DNA of 64,000 nucleotides from Pseudomonas simiae (GTDB lineage: Bacteria; Pseudomonadota; Gammaproteobacteria; Pseudomonadales; Pseudomonadaceae), in NCBI RefSeq assembly GCF_900111895.1, contig NZ_FOKB01000005.1:1-64000 (forward strand), in the 5' to 3' direction. Positions within the stretch are counted from its first letter, which is position 1. Every line of letters begins with the position of its first letter. A model generated the notes under the pieces. It saw only the letters and a list, made by a program, of their open reading frames with translations, was not told the DNA's origin and did no database searches. Shown here one piece after another: positions 15,557 to 26,100 of this stretch. A program made the position numbers and the translations under genes.

Positions 15557-16867
15557 TCAACGGTTCACCAGTTTCGCCGGCAAGGCGATGACCAGGAAGC
15601 TGCTGAGGATCAGGCAGCCCGCGAAAAACCACAAGGCACCGGCGCTGCTGCCTGTGACGTCGATCGCAACGCCCATCAATGAGTTGCTGACCAGGCCGGC
15701 GATATTCGCCACCGAACAGGCCAGGGCAAAGCCGGTGGCCGCCGCGGTGCCTTTGAGAAAGGTCGCCGGCAGGCTGAAGAACACCGGCACGGCGCCGATG
15801 ATCGCCGCCGAAGCAATCGCGAACAGCACCACCGTGGCCACCACGTTATGGGTGAAGAAGGTGCTCGTGGCCATGGCCGCCGCGCCGATGAAAAACGGCA
15901 CGATGATGTGCCAGCGGCGTTCGCGGTGTTTGTCCGAGCTGGCGCCGATCAGCAGCATGCCGAGCAGGGCGGCGACGCTTGGCAAGGCGGTGAGCACGCC
16001 GATATGGAACGTGTCGGTGACCCCGGCGTTGCGGATGAAGGTCGGCATCCAGAAGCCCATGGCGTAGGCGCTGAGCAGGATCGAGAAGTCGATACCGCCG
16101 AGCATCCATACCTTGAGGTTGAAGAAGCCGTCGCGGAAGCTGTGCTTGCTGGCGGAGCCTTCGGCATCGTCCTTGCGCAGTTCGGTGTCCAGCAGGGCCT
16201 TTTCCTCATCCGACAGCCATTTGGCTTGCTGGTAGGTGTTGGGCAGGGCCCAGAAGGTCAGCACGCCAAGCAAGACGCTGGGCACCGCTTCGATCAGGAA
16301 CAGCCACTGCCAGCCACGCAGGCCGCCCATGTGGTCGAAGTGGCCCATGATCCAGCCGGACAGTGGGCCACCGATCACGCTGGAGAGCGGCAGGCCGATC
16401 ATGAACAGCGCAATGATGCGCCCGCGTCGGTGGGTGGGAAACCAAGTGGTCAGGTAATACAGGACACCCGGCAGAAAGCCCGCTTCGGCAGCGCCGAGCA
16501 GAAAACGCAGGATATAGAACTGGGTGGTGGAGGTGACCAGCATGGTGCAGGCCGAGAGCAGGCCCCAGGTGATCATGATGCGCGCGATCCAGATCTTTGC
16601 GCCGACCCGTTCCAGCACCAGGTTGCTCGGTACTTCGAACAGGATATAACCGACAAAGAACAGCCCGGCACCGAGACCGAACGCGGTTTCGCTGAACTGT
16701 AATTGGTCAAGCATCTGCAGTTTGGCGAAGCCGATGTTGATGCGGTCCAGGTAGGCGGCCAGGTAGCAGAAGCACAGGAAGGGAATCAGCTTCCAGGTGA
16801 TCTTGTGGTAAAGCGTGTTGACCGGGTCGGCGACGGTGGTCGCGGGCGCTGCATTCGCAATGGGCAT
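15557..16867 (-). CDS. nicT: MFS transporter of the ACS family, probable nicotinate-pathway transporter NicT
   Basis: A 436-residue major facilitator with 12 predicted membrane segments. The family motifs YLDRINIGFAKLQM (after TM1), the long cytoplasmic loop after TM6 (LPNTYQQAKWLSDEEKALL) and the second half starting VWMLGGIDF are typical of the anion:cation symporter family, which includes NicT of P. putida (uptake of 6-hydroxynicotinate and related acids). Downstream of nicF on the same strand, it fits the nicTFEDC order. A 322-bp gap containing a REP pair separates it from nicF, so it may be transcribed partly on its own. Confidence 0.85.
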   Translation of the reverse strand: MPIANAAPATTVADPVNTLYHKITWKLIPFLCFCYLAAYLDRINIGFAKLQMLDQLQFSETAFGLGAGLFFVGYILFEVPSNLVLERVGAKIWIARIMITWGLLSACTMLVTSTTQFYILRFLLGAAEAGFLPGVLYYLTTWFPTHRRGRIIALFMIGLPLSSVIGGPLSGWIMGHFDHMGGLRGWQWLFLIEAVPSVLLGVLTFWALPNTYQQAKWLSDEEKALLDTELRKDDAEGSASKHSFRDGFFNLKVWMLGGIDFSILLSAYAMGFWMPTFIRNAGVTDTFHIGVLTALPSVAALLGMLLIGASSDKHRERRWHIIVPFFIGAAAMATSTFFTHNVVATVVLFAIASAAIIGAVPVFFSLPATFLKGTAAATGFALACSVANIAGLVSNSLMGVAIDVTGSSAGALWFFAGCLILSSFLVIALPAKLVNR

Positions 16868-17013
16868 TGGGTGTCTCCTGGCGGTGACTTATGGTTTTTA
16901 TACAGCCGCTTTTGTTCCAGCACTTCGGAGTGCTGTAGAAGCGACTTCCAAAGGCAGTGTCAGAAGACTGAGGAGGGCCTGTTGGAGGCGATCCATAGGG
17001 AAACCGGGCTTAG

Positions 17014-17099
17014 GTGGGAGCTGGCTGGCCAGCGATGGCATCGGCGCGGTGTCACTGATACACCGCAGCGTCTGCATCGCGGGCCAGACCGGCTCCCAC
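17014..17099. repeat. REP doublet between nicF and nicT
   Basis: Two REP-like units in inverted orientation: GTGGGAGCTGGCTGGCC... at 17014-17037 and its counterpart ending ...CCGGCTCCCAC at 17075-17099. Between them is a further hairpin GCGGTGT/ACACCGC (17046-17052 and 17060-17066). The rest of the 16868-17189 gap shows no gene, only a small CAGCAC/GTGCTG hairpin near 16919. REP doublets inside operons can alter downstream mRNA level. Confidence 0.7.
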
Positions 17100-17189
17100 A
17101 GGGATCGGTTGCCACATTTGAATGCGTTCCAAGGCCGGGCCTCAGTTTTGTGCAAGACCGCGCTCTATGGCGCAGTTCTTAATAACGTC

Positions 17190-17822
17190 TTATTGCTCCC
17201 TGAACTTGCGCATCGCCTCCTGCTTGCTCACCACATCGCCATATTTGCTGTCGATATCGAACAGGTTGGCTTCATGGGGCGCGGGGTGTCGATCGCCGAC
17301 GCATTCGCGCACGACGATGGTGCGAAACCCGTGTTGCACCGCATCCACCGCCGTGGCGCGGATGCAGCCGCTGGTGGAACAGCCTGCCAGCACCACGGTG
17401 TCGATGCCCTGTGCATGCAGCATCGGCGCCAGGCTGCTGCCGAAAAACGCACTGGCGTACTGTTTGGTAATGACGACTTCCTCGTCCAGTGGCAACACCT
17501 CGGCACAGAACGCGGCGAGTGGGTTGCCTTCGACCATGTCTTTCATCACCGGGGCTTTTTTCACCCAGATCCCGCCATCGACGAAATGGCCGGGATGGTA
17601 GCGGATATTGGTGTGCACCACTGCAATCCCGTGCAGGCGCGCGGTGGCCAGCAGTTCCACGCTTTCGGCCACGGCCGTGACTACACCCGGCGCGAACAGC
17701 GGCGCGCCTTCGGTGGTGTAGCCCTGCATGAAGTCGATCATCAGCAGCGCGGCTTTCTTGCCAAAGCCGATGCGGTTGCCCCACACGCCCTGGTAGTTGG
17801 CGTCGGCGGATTGTTCGCTCAT
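17190..17822 (-). CDS. nicF: Maleamate amidohydrolase
   Basis: A 210-residue isochorismatase-fold amidase. The catalytic triad positions are visible: D30 (LLMIDFMQGY), K120 (VVITKQYASAF) and nucleophile C153 (AGCSTSGCIRAT). It converts maleamate to maleate and ammonia, the fifth step of aerobic nicotinate degradation, and closely resembles NicF of P. putida in context and length. ATG at 17820-17822 (MSEQSADAN) follows GGGGAG 7 bases upstream. The frame is open further upstream inside nicE without homology. The gap to nicE is 13 bp. Confidence 0.92.
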   Translation of the reverse strand: MSEQSADANYQGVWGNRIGFGKKAALLMIDFMQGYTTEGAPLFAPGVVTAVAESVELLATARLHGIAVVHTNIRYHPGHFVDGGIWVKKAPVMKDMVEGNPLAAFCAEVLPLDEEVVITKQYASAFFGSSLAPMLHAQGIDTVVLAGCSTSGCIRATAVDAVQHGFRTIVVRECVGDRHPAPHEANLFDIDSKYGDVVSKQEAMRKFREQ

Positions 17823-17835
17823 TGTTTCACTCCCC

Positions 17836-18588
17836 TCAGTAGGCGCCGGAGAGCAGGGCGCCGGCACCGGGAACGATGGGTTCCAGGTCCAGGGCCTTGA
17901 GCATCGCGTAGGTGGTGGCAATGGCGGCGGTGAGTACCGGTTTGCCGGTTTGCGCCTCGACCTTGGCCACCACCGGCAGCGACTGCATCTGCACGCAGGC
18001 GGACAGCACAATCACATCGACGCCTTCCAGGTTCATCCCGGCGACGATGGCCGGCAGGTTGGCCGGGTCGTGGCGGGCCACTTCGAGGTTGTCGGGAATC
18101 TCCAGGGCGCGCCAATCCACCACCTCGAAGCCTTCTTCGCGGATGTAGTTCACCACCAACTCGGTCAGTGGTTTCATGTACGGCGCGACAATCGCGATAC
18201 GCTTGGCGCCCATCACTTTCAGGCCTTCGATCAAGGCGCCGGCGCTGGTGATGACCGGGGCGTTGGCGTCGTTGTCGGCCGTGGCTTTGCGCAGGCGTTG
18301 TTCGGAGTTGCGGTGATAGCCCAGGCCCATGGCCATGATCGCTACCAGGCAGGCGTAGCCCAGCACATCGACCTTGGCGTCGGACAGCTCGACGGCACAG
18401 CGGTCGGACTCGCCGTCCATGGCCGCCAGTTCTTCCTTGCGTACTTGCTTCATGCGCATGCGGCTGGAGTGAAAGGTGAAGCGCTCGGGACGGATCGCCT
18501 GGCGCGCGGTGAGCATCGCCGGGATCTCGGTTTCCATGGTGGTGTTGGAACTCGGCACGATCTGGCCGATGCGGTAAGGCTTCTGCAT
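17836..18588 (-). CDS. nicE: Maleate cis-trans isomerase
   Basis: A 250-residue Asp/Glu racemase-superfamily enzyme. The two catalytic cysteines expected for maleate isomerases are seen as C80 (GYACLVAIM) and C198 (VLSACVQMQS). It turns maleate into fumarate, feeding the citric acid cycle. I chose ATG at 18586-18588 (MQKPYRIGQ) because GGAG lies 6 bases upstream and the length equals P. putida NicE. An in-frame ATG at 18600 has no ribosome site. It sits between nicD and nicF in the minus-strand nic operon. Confidence 0.93.
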   Translation of the reverse strand: MQKPYRIGQIVPSSNTTMETEIPAMLTARQAIRPERFTFHSSRMRMKQVRKEELAAMDGESDRCAVELSDAKVDVLGYACLVAIMAMGLGYHRNSEQRLRKATADNDANAPVITSAGALIEGLKVMGAKRIAIVAPYMKPLTELVVNYIREEGFEVVDWRALEIPDNLEVARHDPANLPAIVAGMNLEGVDVIVLSACVQMQSLPVVAKVEAQTGKPVLTAAIATTYAMLKALDLEPIVPGAGALLSGAY

Positions 18589-18602
18589 GGTGCTCTCCAT
18601 TG

Positions 18603-20605
<2,003 letters not shown>

Positions 20606-20761
20606 TTAAAATGGGAAGCCCGCCTTCGCAAATTTATTTTTTGGCCATAATTGTCCTGTGTAACGTTATTGTGTCTGTAAATACTGGGTATGTTTCGATA
20701 GGTAACGTTTTTGCGCGCCGCTTGCAGTCTGACTGTAATTCGGGTCTTATCGTTATTAAAT

Positions 20762-20773
20762 GGCGTATACGCT
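20762..20773 (+). promoter_or_regulatory. Candidate NicR operator at the nicX promoter
   Basis: The sequence GGCGTATACGCT contains the perfect 10-bp palindrome GCGTATACGC (20763-20772), followed at once by TATAAAA (20773-20779), a possible -10 region. It lies 66 bp before the nicX ATG and shares its core with the site at 20588-20599. Repressor binding here would block the promoter. Confidence 0.6.
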
Positions 20774-20838
20774 ATAAAAAATGCACTAGAGTGAGGCGTG
20801 CTGCCTGAACTTGGTGCAGGCCCACAGGAGACAGGAAA

Positions 20839-21891
20839 ATGCCGGTAAGCGATTGCGAACTGACCCAGATGTTTGAGCACGTGTTGAAGTTGTCCAAGGT
20901 CGACCCGACCCAGAGCGTCGCCGTGCTCAAGAGCCATTACTCGGACCCCCGCACCGTGCGAGCCGCGATGGACGCCGCGCAGCGCTTGGGAGCCAAGGTG
21001 TATGCGGTGGAGTTGCCGTCGTTCAACCACCCCAGGGCGATGGGCAACGACATGACCGCCTACTGCGGCGACACCGCGCTCACCGGCAATATCGCCGCCC
21101 AGCGTGCCCTGGAGGCCGCCGACTTGATCGTCGACACCATGATGCTGCTGCACTCGCCGGAGCAGGAACAGATTCTCAAGACCGGCACGCGCATTCTGCT
21201 GGCGGTGGAACCGCCGGAAGTACTGGCGCGCATGCTGCCCACCGAAGCGGACAAAGTGCGCGTGCTGGCGGCCGAGCAGTTGCTGAAAAAGGCGCGTTCG
21301 ATTCACGTAAAGTCCCGCGCTGGCAGCGACTTCCGCGCCGCCTTGGGGCAATACCCGTCAGTGACGGAATACGGTTTTGCCGACGAGCCTGGACGCTGGG
21401 ATCATTGGCCGAGTGGCTTCCTGTTCTCCTGGCCCAACGAAGAAACCGCCGAGGGCGTGCTGGTGCTGGACATCGGCGACATTTTGCTGCCGTTCAAGAC
21501 CTACACCCGCGAGAAGATCACCCTGGAGATCGAGAAGGGCTTCATTACCAAGATCCACGGTGGTTTCGAGGCCGAATACCTGCGTGATTACATGAAGTAC
21601 TTCAACGATCCCGAGGTGTACGGCATTTCCCATATCGGCTGGGGCCTGCAACCACGGGCACAGTGGACGGCCATGGGCTTGCATGACAAGAACGACGGCA
21701 TGTGCATGGATGCGCGGGCGTTCTATGGCAATTTCCTGTTCTCTACCGGGCCGAACACCGAGGTGGGCGGGACGCGCAAGACGCCGTGCCATATGGATAT
21801 TCCGCTGCGTCATTGCGATGTGTACCTGGATGATGAAGCGGTGGTGATTGCAGGGGATGTGGTTGCCCCCGTGGAATCCCTGGCTCGCTGA
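20839..21891 (+). CDS. nicX: 2,5-dihydroxypyridine 5,6-dioxygenase
   Basis: A 350-residue extradiol-type ring-opening dioxygenase with its own fold family. The Fe(II) ligands reported for P. putida NicX fall exactly in place: H265 (ISHIGWG), H318 and D320 (CHMDIPLRH). It opens 2,5-dihydroxypyridine to N-formylmaleamate using oxygen. The start has GGAGACAGGAAA-like ribosome sequence just upstream. It is divergent from nicC and followed by a perfect REP hairpin, then nicR on the same strand. Confidence 0.95.
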   Translation: MPVSDCELTQMFEHVLKLSKVDPTQSVAVLKSHYSDPRTVRAAMDAAQRLGAKVYAVELPSFNHPRAMGNDMTAYCGDTALTGNIAAQRALEAADLIVDTMMLLHSPEQEQILKTGTRILLAVEPPEVLARMLPTEADKVRVLAAEQLLKKARSIHVKSRAGSDFRAALGQYPSVTEYGFADEPGRWDHWPSGFLFSWPNEETAEGVLVLDIGDILLPFKTYTREKITLEIEKGFITKIHGGFEAEYLRDYMKYFNDPEVYGISHIGWGLQPRAQWTAMGLHDKNDGMCMDARAFYGNFLFSTGPNTEVGGTRKTPCHMDIPLRHCDVYLDDEAVVIAGDVVAPVESLAR

Positions 21892-21898
21892 ACATCCA

Positions 21899-21950
21899 TG
21901 TGGGAGCTGGCTTGCCTGCGAGGGCGCTCGCAGGCAAGCCAGCTCCCACA
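21899..21950. repeat. Perfect REP doublet hairpin after nicX
   Basis: Two perfectly complementary 24-nt arms (21899-21922 and 21927-21950) around a GGCG loop, with the REP core GTGGGAGCTGGCTTGCC. TTTT follows at once, so it could also end the nicX transcript. A 22-nt stretch of its right arm (21928-21949) is repeated identically at 33777-33798, which shows that it belongs to a dispersed family. Confidence 0.85.
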
Positions 21951-22042
21951 TTTTGATAGGGTTTCTTCAGCGATTGCCTTGAGTCCGTTCAGCAAGCCCG
22001 CCATCATGCTTCCCCATCGCCAGCCACTCACCGAGCCCCGCC

Positions 22043-22477
22043 GTGCCTGATTCCTACGTCTTTTCTGAACAAGTTGGCCACCTGCTGCGCAAGGCCTACC
22101 AGCGCCACCTGGCGATCTTTCAGCAGAATGTCGGCGACTCGCAGCTCACCGCCGTGCAGTTCGTCACCTTGTGTGCACTGCGCGATCACGGTGCAAGCTC
22201 CCTGACGGAACTGGTCAAGGCCACTGCCGTGGATCAGGCGACCATTCGCGGTATCGTCGAGCGCCTCAAGGCCAAGGAATTGATTAGCCTGGAACCCGAC
22301 CCGCAGGATAAACGCAAAGTGGTGGTCGACCTGTCCCCGGCAGGCGCCGAACTGGTCGCCCAGACCGCGCCGCGCGCCGCGCAGATCAGCGAATTGACCA
22401 TGAGCAATCTCAACCCGGCCGAAAGGGTCGCGGTGCTGTTCCTGTTGCGCAAGATGATCGACGACCCGCAGGACTGA
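22043..22477 (+). CDS. nicR: MarR-family regulator of nic genes
   Basis: A 144-residue MarR protein with a winged helix: LTELVKATAVDQATIRGIVERLKAKELI as the recognition region (about residues 55-82) and the wing PDPQDKRKVVVDLSPAG. It is the homologue, by context, of NicR, which represses the nicC and nicX promoters and responds to 6-hydroxynicotinate in P. putida. The start is a GTG at 22043 with only a weak CCGAG upstream. Its placement between nicX and nicA agrees with the P. putida order. Confidence 0.88.
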   Translation: MPDSYVFSEQVGHLLRKAYQRHLAIFQQNVGDSQLTAVQFVTLCALRDHGASSLTELVKATAVDQATIRGIVERLKAKELISLEPDPQDKRKVVVDLSPAGAELVAQTAPRAAQISELTMSNLNPAERVAVLFLLRKMIDDPQD

Positions 22478-22484
22478 CATGCCA

Positions 22485-22504
22485 CACCCCCGCAGAAGGG
22501 GGTG
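22485..22504 (+). terminator. Hairpin after nicR
   Basis: CACCCCC (22485-22491) and GGGGGTG (22498-22504) form a 7-bp stem with a 6-nt loop starting 8 bases after the nicR stop. There is no T-tract, so termination strength is uncertain. Confidence 0.5.
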
Positions 22505-22537
22505 AAACAGGAATATGGCACCGAATTTGCTCTGAGT

Positions 22538-22559
22538 TGATGTAGTAGCCACTTCATCA
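22538..22559 (+). promoter_or_regulatory. Candidate NicS operator 1
   Basis: A 22-bp near-palindrome beginning TGATGTAGTA and ending ACTTCATCA, 92 bp upstream of nicA. It matches the site at 22610-22631 at 17 of 22 positions. The TetR-family repressor NicS controls nicAB in P. putida; assignment to NicS is inferred from position and duplication. Confidence 0.6.
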
Positions 22560-22609
22560 GTCAAGTGTGTCGTGAGACCTCAGGTCCGCGACGCTTTTTT
22601 TTGACTATT

Positions 22610-22631
22610 TCATGTAGTGCCTACTTCACCA
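22610..22631 (+). promoter_or_regulatory. Candidate NicS operator 2
   Basis: A second copy of the 22-bp element, beginning TCATGTAGTG and ending ACTTCACCA, only 20 bp before the nicA start. A TTGACT at 22601-22606 just upstream could be the -35 box, so a protein bound here would sit on the promoter. Start-to-start distance from the first copy is 72 bp. Confidence 0.58.
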
Positions 22632-22650
22632 ACTGTTACGGGCGAAGCGA

Positions 22651-23133
22651 ATGATCAGCCAGCACATCACGGTAACGCTTGAAGTCAACGGGCGAAAAAG
22701 CGACGTCAGCGCCATGGCGGACACACCGCTGTTGCTGGTGCTGCGCAATGACCTGGAACTCAATGGCCCCAAATACGGCTGCGGCCTGGGGGAGTGCGGT
22801 GCCTGCACCGTGATCATCGATGGGGTGGCGGCCCGTTCCTGCGTGTTTCCGCTGTCGGGGGCCGTAGGCCGCGAGATTGTCACCCTTGAAGGCCTGGGCA
22901 CGCGCGACGCGCCGCACCCGGTACAACAAGCCTTTATCGATGAGCAGGCCGCGCAATGTGGCTACTGCCTCAACGGCATGATCATGACCACCAAGGCCTT
23001 GCTCGACCGCAACCCCAACCCCAGCGAAGCGCAGGTGCGCAACGAGCTGTCGGGCAACCTCTGCCGTTGCGGCACCCATATCGAAATCCTGCGCGCGGTG
23101 TTGCGTGCGGCCCGCCTGATGACTGTGGATTGA
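22651..23133 (+). CDS. nicA: Nicotinate hydroxylase small subunit, two [2Fe-2S] clusters
   Basis: A 160-residue iron-sulfur subunit of the xanthine dehydrogenase family. The plant-ferredoxin-type cluster is held by C44, C49, C52 and C63 (YGCGLGECGACTV). The second cluster is held by C102, C105, C137 and C139 (CGYC and LCRCGTH). It passes electrons from the molybdenum site of NicB. Together they hydroxylate nicotinate to 6-hydroxynicotinate, the first step. ATG at 22651 has GGGCGAAGCGA upstream. The stop overlaps the nicB start by one base (TGATG). Confidence 0.95.
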   Translation: MISQHITVTLEVNGRKSDVSAMADTPLLLVLRNDLELNGPKYGCGLGECGACTVIIDGVAARSCVFPLSGAVGREIVTLEGLGTRDAPHPVQQAFIDEQAAQCGYCLNGMIMTTKALLDRNPNPSEAQVRNELSGNLCRCGTHIEILRAVLRAARLMTVD

Positions 23134-26100
23134 TGACCATGACCGACACTTCCCTTTCCCGTGACCAGTGGCTGGCCAAGACCGGCGTTTTGTTGATCAT
23201 CGACGATGTCCTGCCGCCTTCGGGGCCGGTGGCCAAGGGCGGCACGCCTACGGTGAAGCCCAAGGAGCTGGGGCTGTTTATTGCGGTGAACGATGATGGT
23301 TTGGTGTACGCGTTCAATGGTCATGTGGACCTGGGCACCGGTATCCGCACTTCGCTGGCACAGATCGTCGCCGAAGAGCTGGACCTGACGATGGAGCAGG
23401 TAAAGATGGTGCTCGGCGATACCGAGCGCGTGCCCAACCAGGGGGCAACCATTGCCAGTGCGACCCTGCAGATATCAGCGGTGCCCTTGCGTAATGCGGC
23501 AGCCGAAGCGCGGCGTTTCCTGTTGGCGCGGGCGGCGGGGCGCCTGGGTGTCAGCACTGCCAGCCTCAAGGTCGACGCCGGCGTCATCCACGCTGCAGAC
23601 GGGCGTACCACGACGTATGCTGAACTGGTCAGCGGTCAGCATGACCAATTGCGCATCAGCGGTGATGCGCCGCTGAAACCCATCGAGGACTATCGCCTGG
23701 TGGGCAAGGGCGCTGCTCGGGTGGATATCCCCGGCAAAGCCACTGGCGAGCTGACTTACGTGCACGATATGCGCGTGCCGGGCATGCTCCATGGCCGGGT
23801 CATTCGTCCACCGTACGCAGGGCTCGATTGCGGCGACTTTGTCGGCAACAGCCTGTTGAGTGTGGATGAATCGTCTATAGCCCATATCCCCGGCATCGTC
23901 GCGGTGGTGGTGATCCGGGATTTTGTCGGCGTGGTTGCACTGCGTGAAGAGCAGGCCGTCAAGGCCGCCAGTGAATTGCAGGTGCACTGGAAACCCTGGA
24001 ACCACGGGTTACCGGACATGACGGATGTCGAACAGGCTATCCGCGACAATCCCCGCGTACGCCGCACCGTGCTGGATCAGGGCAATGTCGACGAAGCCCT
24101 GGCGGGCGCGAGCCAACGCATGCCGCGCAGTTATCTCTGGCCGTACCAGATGCACGGGTCGATCGGCCCCTCCTGCGGTGTGGCGGATTACTCGCCAGCC
24201 GGCAGCCGGGTGTGGTCGGGCAGCCAGAACCCGCACCTGTTACGGGCCGACTTGGCGTGGTTGTTGGCGTGTGATGAAGCGCTGATCGATGTGATTCGCA
24301 TGGAGGCCGCCGGTTGTTACGGGCGCAATTGCGCCGACGATGTGTGTGCCGATGCCTTGCTGCTCTCCCGTGCCGTCGGCAAACCAGTGCGCGTGCAATT
24401 GACCCGCGAACAGGAACACCTGTGGGAGCCCAAGGGCACTGCACAATTGATGGATGTCGACGGTGGCCTCAACGCCGACGGCAGCATCGCCGCCTACGAC
24501 TTTGAGACCAGCTATCCGTCCAATGGCGCACCGACTTTGGCATTGCTGCTGACGGGACGTGTGGAACCGGTGGCGGCGATGTTCGAAATGGGCGACCGCA
24601 CCTCGATTCCGCCCTATGACATCGACACTATGCGCGTGACCATCAACGACATGGCGCCCATCGTGCGCGCCTCATGGATGCGTGGCGTATCGGCCTTGCC
24701 CAACACCTTTGCCCACGAGTCCTATATCGATGAACTGGCCTTCGCCGCTGGCGTCGATCCGGTGGAATACCGCCTGCGCTACCTCAAGGACGAGCGCGCC
24801 ATAGACCTGGTGAAATCCACCGCCGAACGTGCCAACTGGACGCCGCGCACCGCACCGATGCAAACCGCCAGCGACGACCATCTGCTGCGTGGCCGTGGCT
24901 TTGCCTACGCGCGTTACATTCACAGCAAGTTCCCCGGTTTCGGCGCGGCCTGGGCGGCGTGGGTGGCGGATGTGGCGATCGACAAGCAGACCGGCGATGT
25001 GTCGGTGACCCGCGTCGTGATCGGGCATGACTCGGGAATGATGATCAACCCAGACGGGGTGCAGCATCAGATCCACGGCAATGTGATCCAGTCCACCAGC
25101 CGTGTGTTGAAGGAGCGGGTGACGTTTGAAGAGTCGACGGTGGCGAGTAAGGAGTGGGGCGGTTATCCGATCCTGACGTTCCCCGAAGTGCCAAAGATCG
25201 ACGTGATGATGATGCCGCGCCAGGACCAGCCGCCCATGGGCGCCGGTGAGTCGGCCTCGGTACCCAGTGCGGCGGCGATTGCCAACGCGATCTATGACGC
25301 CACCGGCATCCGTTTTCGCGAGCTGCCGATCACCCCGGAACGCGTGCTGGCAGCATTGAATGCGGGCACCCTGGGCGAGCCAGCCAAGTCGCCTGAGAAA
25401 CGCCGGAAGTGGTGGTTCGGCGCACTGTTTGCCACCTTGGGCGCGGTGCTGGCGACGGCCTGGCCGTTCCACGCTGAAATTCCACCGATAGCGCCACCCA
25501 GCGCCGGCACCTGGTCCAAGGCGACCCTGGAGCGCGGGCGGTTGCTGGCGGCGGTGGGCGATTGCGCGGTGTGCCATACGGCGCCTGGTGGCGCGACCAA
25601 TGCCGGTGGGCTGGCGATGCAGACGCCGTTCGGCACGCTGTACAGCAGCAATATCACCCCGGATGTGAAGACCGGGATCGGCGCCTGGTCATACCCGGCG
25701 TTCGAGCGAGCGATGCGTGACGGCATTGGTCGAGACGGGCGCAACCTGTACCCGGCGTTTCCCTATACGGCGTTTCGCAATATCAATGAGGCGGACATGC
25801 AGGCGCTGTATGCCTACCTGATGTCCCAGGTGCCAGTGAGCCAGGCGCCGACGCCGAATGCCATGCGCTTTCCGTTCAATATCCGGCCGTTGATGGCAGG
25901 TTGGAATGCCCTGAACCTGCGGCGTGGCGAGATCTCGCCGCAGCCTGAGCGCAGCGAACAATGGAACCGCGGCAACTATCTGGTCAACGGCCTGGGCCAC
26001 TGCGCCGCCTGCCATTCGCCGCGTAACCTGACGGGAGCGGAGAAGGGCGGCAAGTCGTTCCTCGCCGGTGGTACGGTTGATGGCTGGGAGGCTCCGGCCC

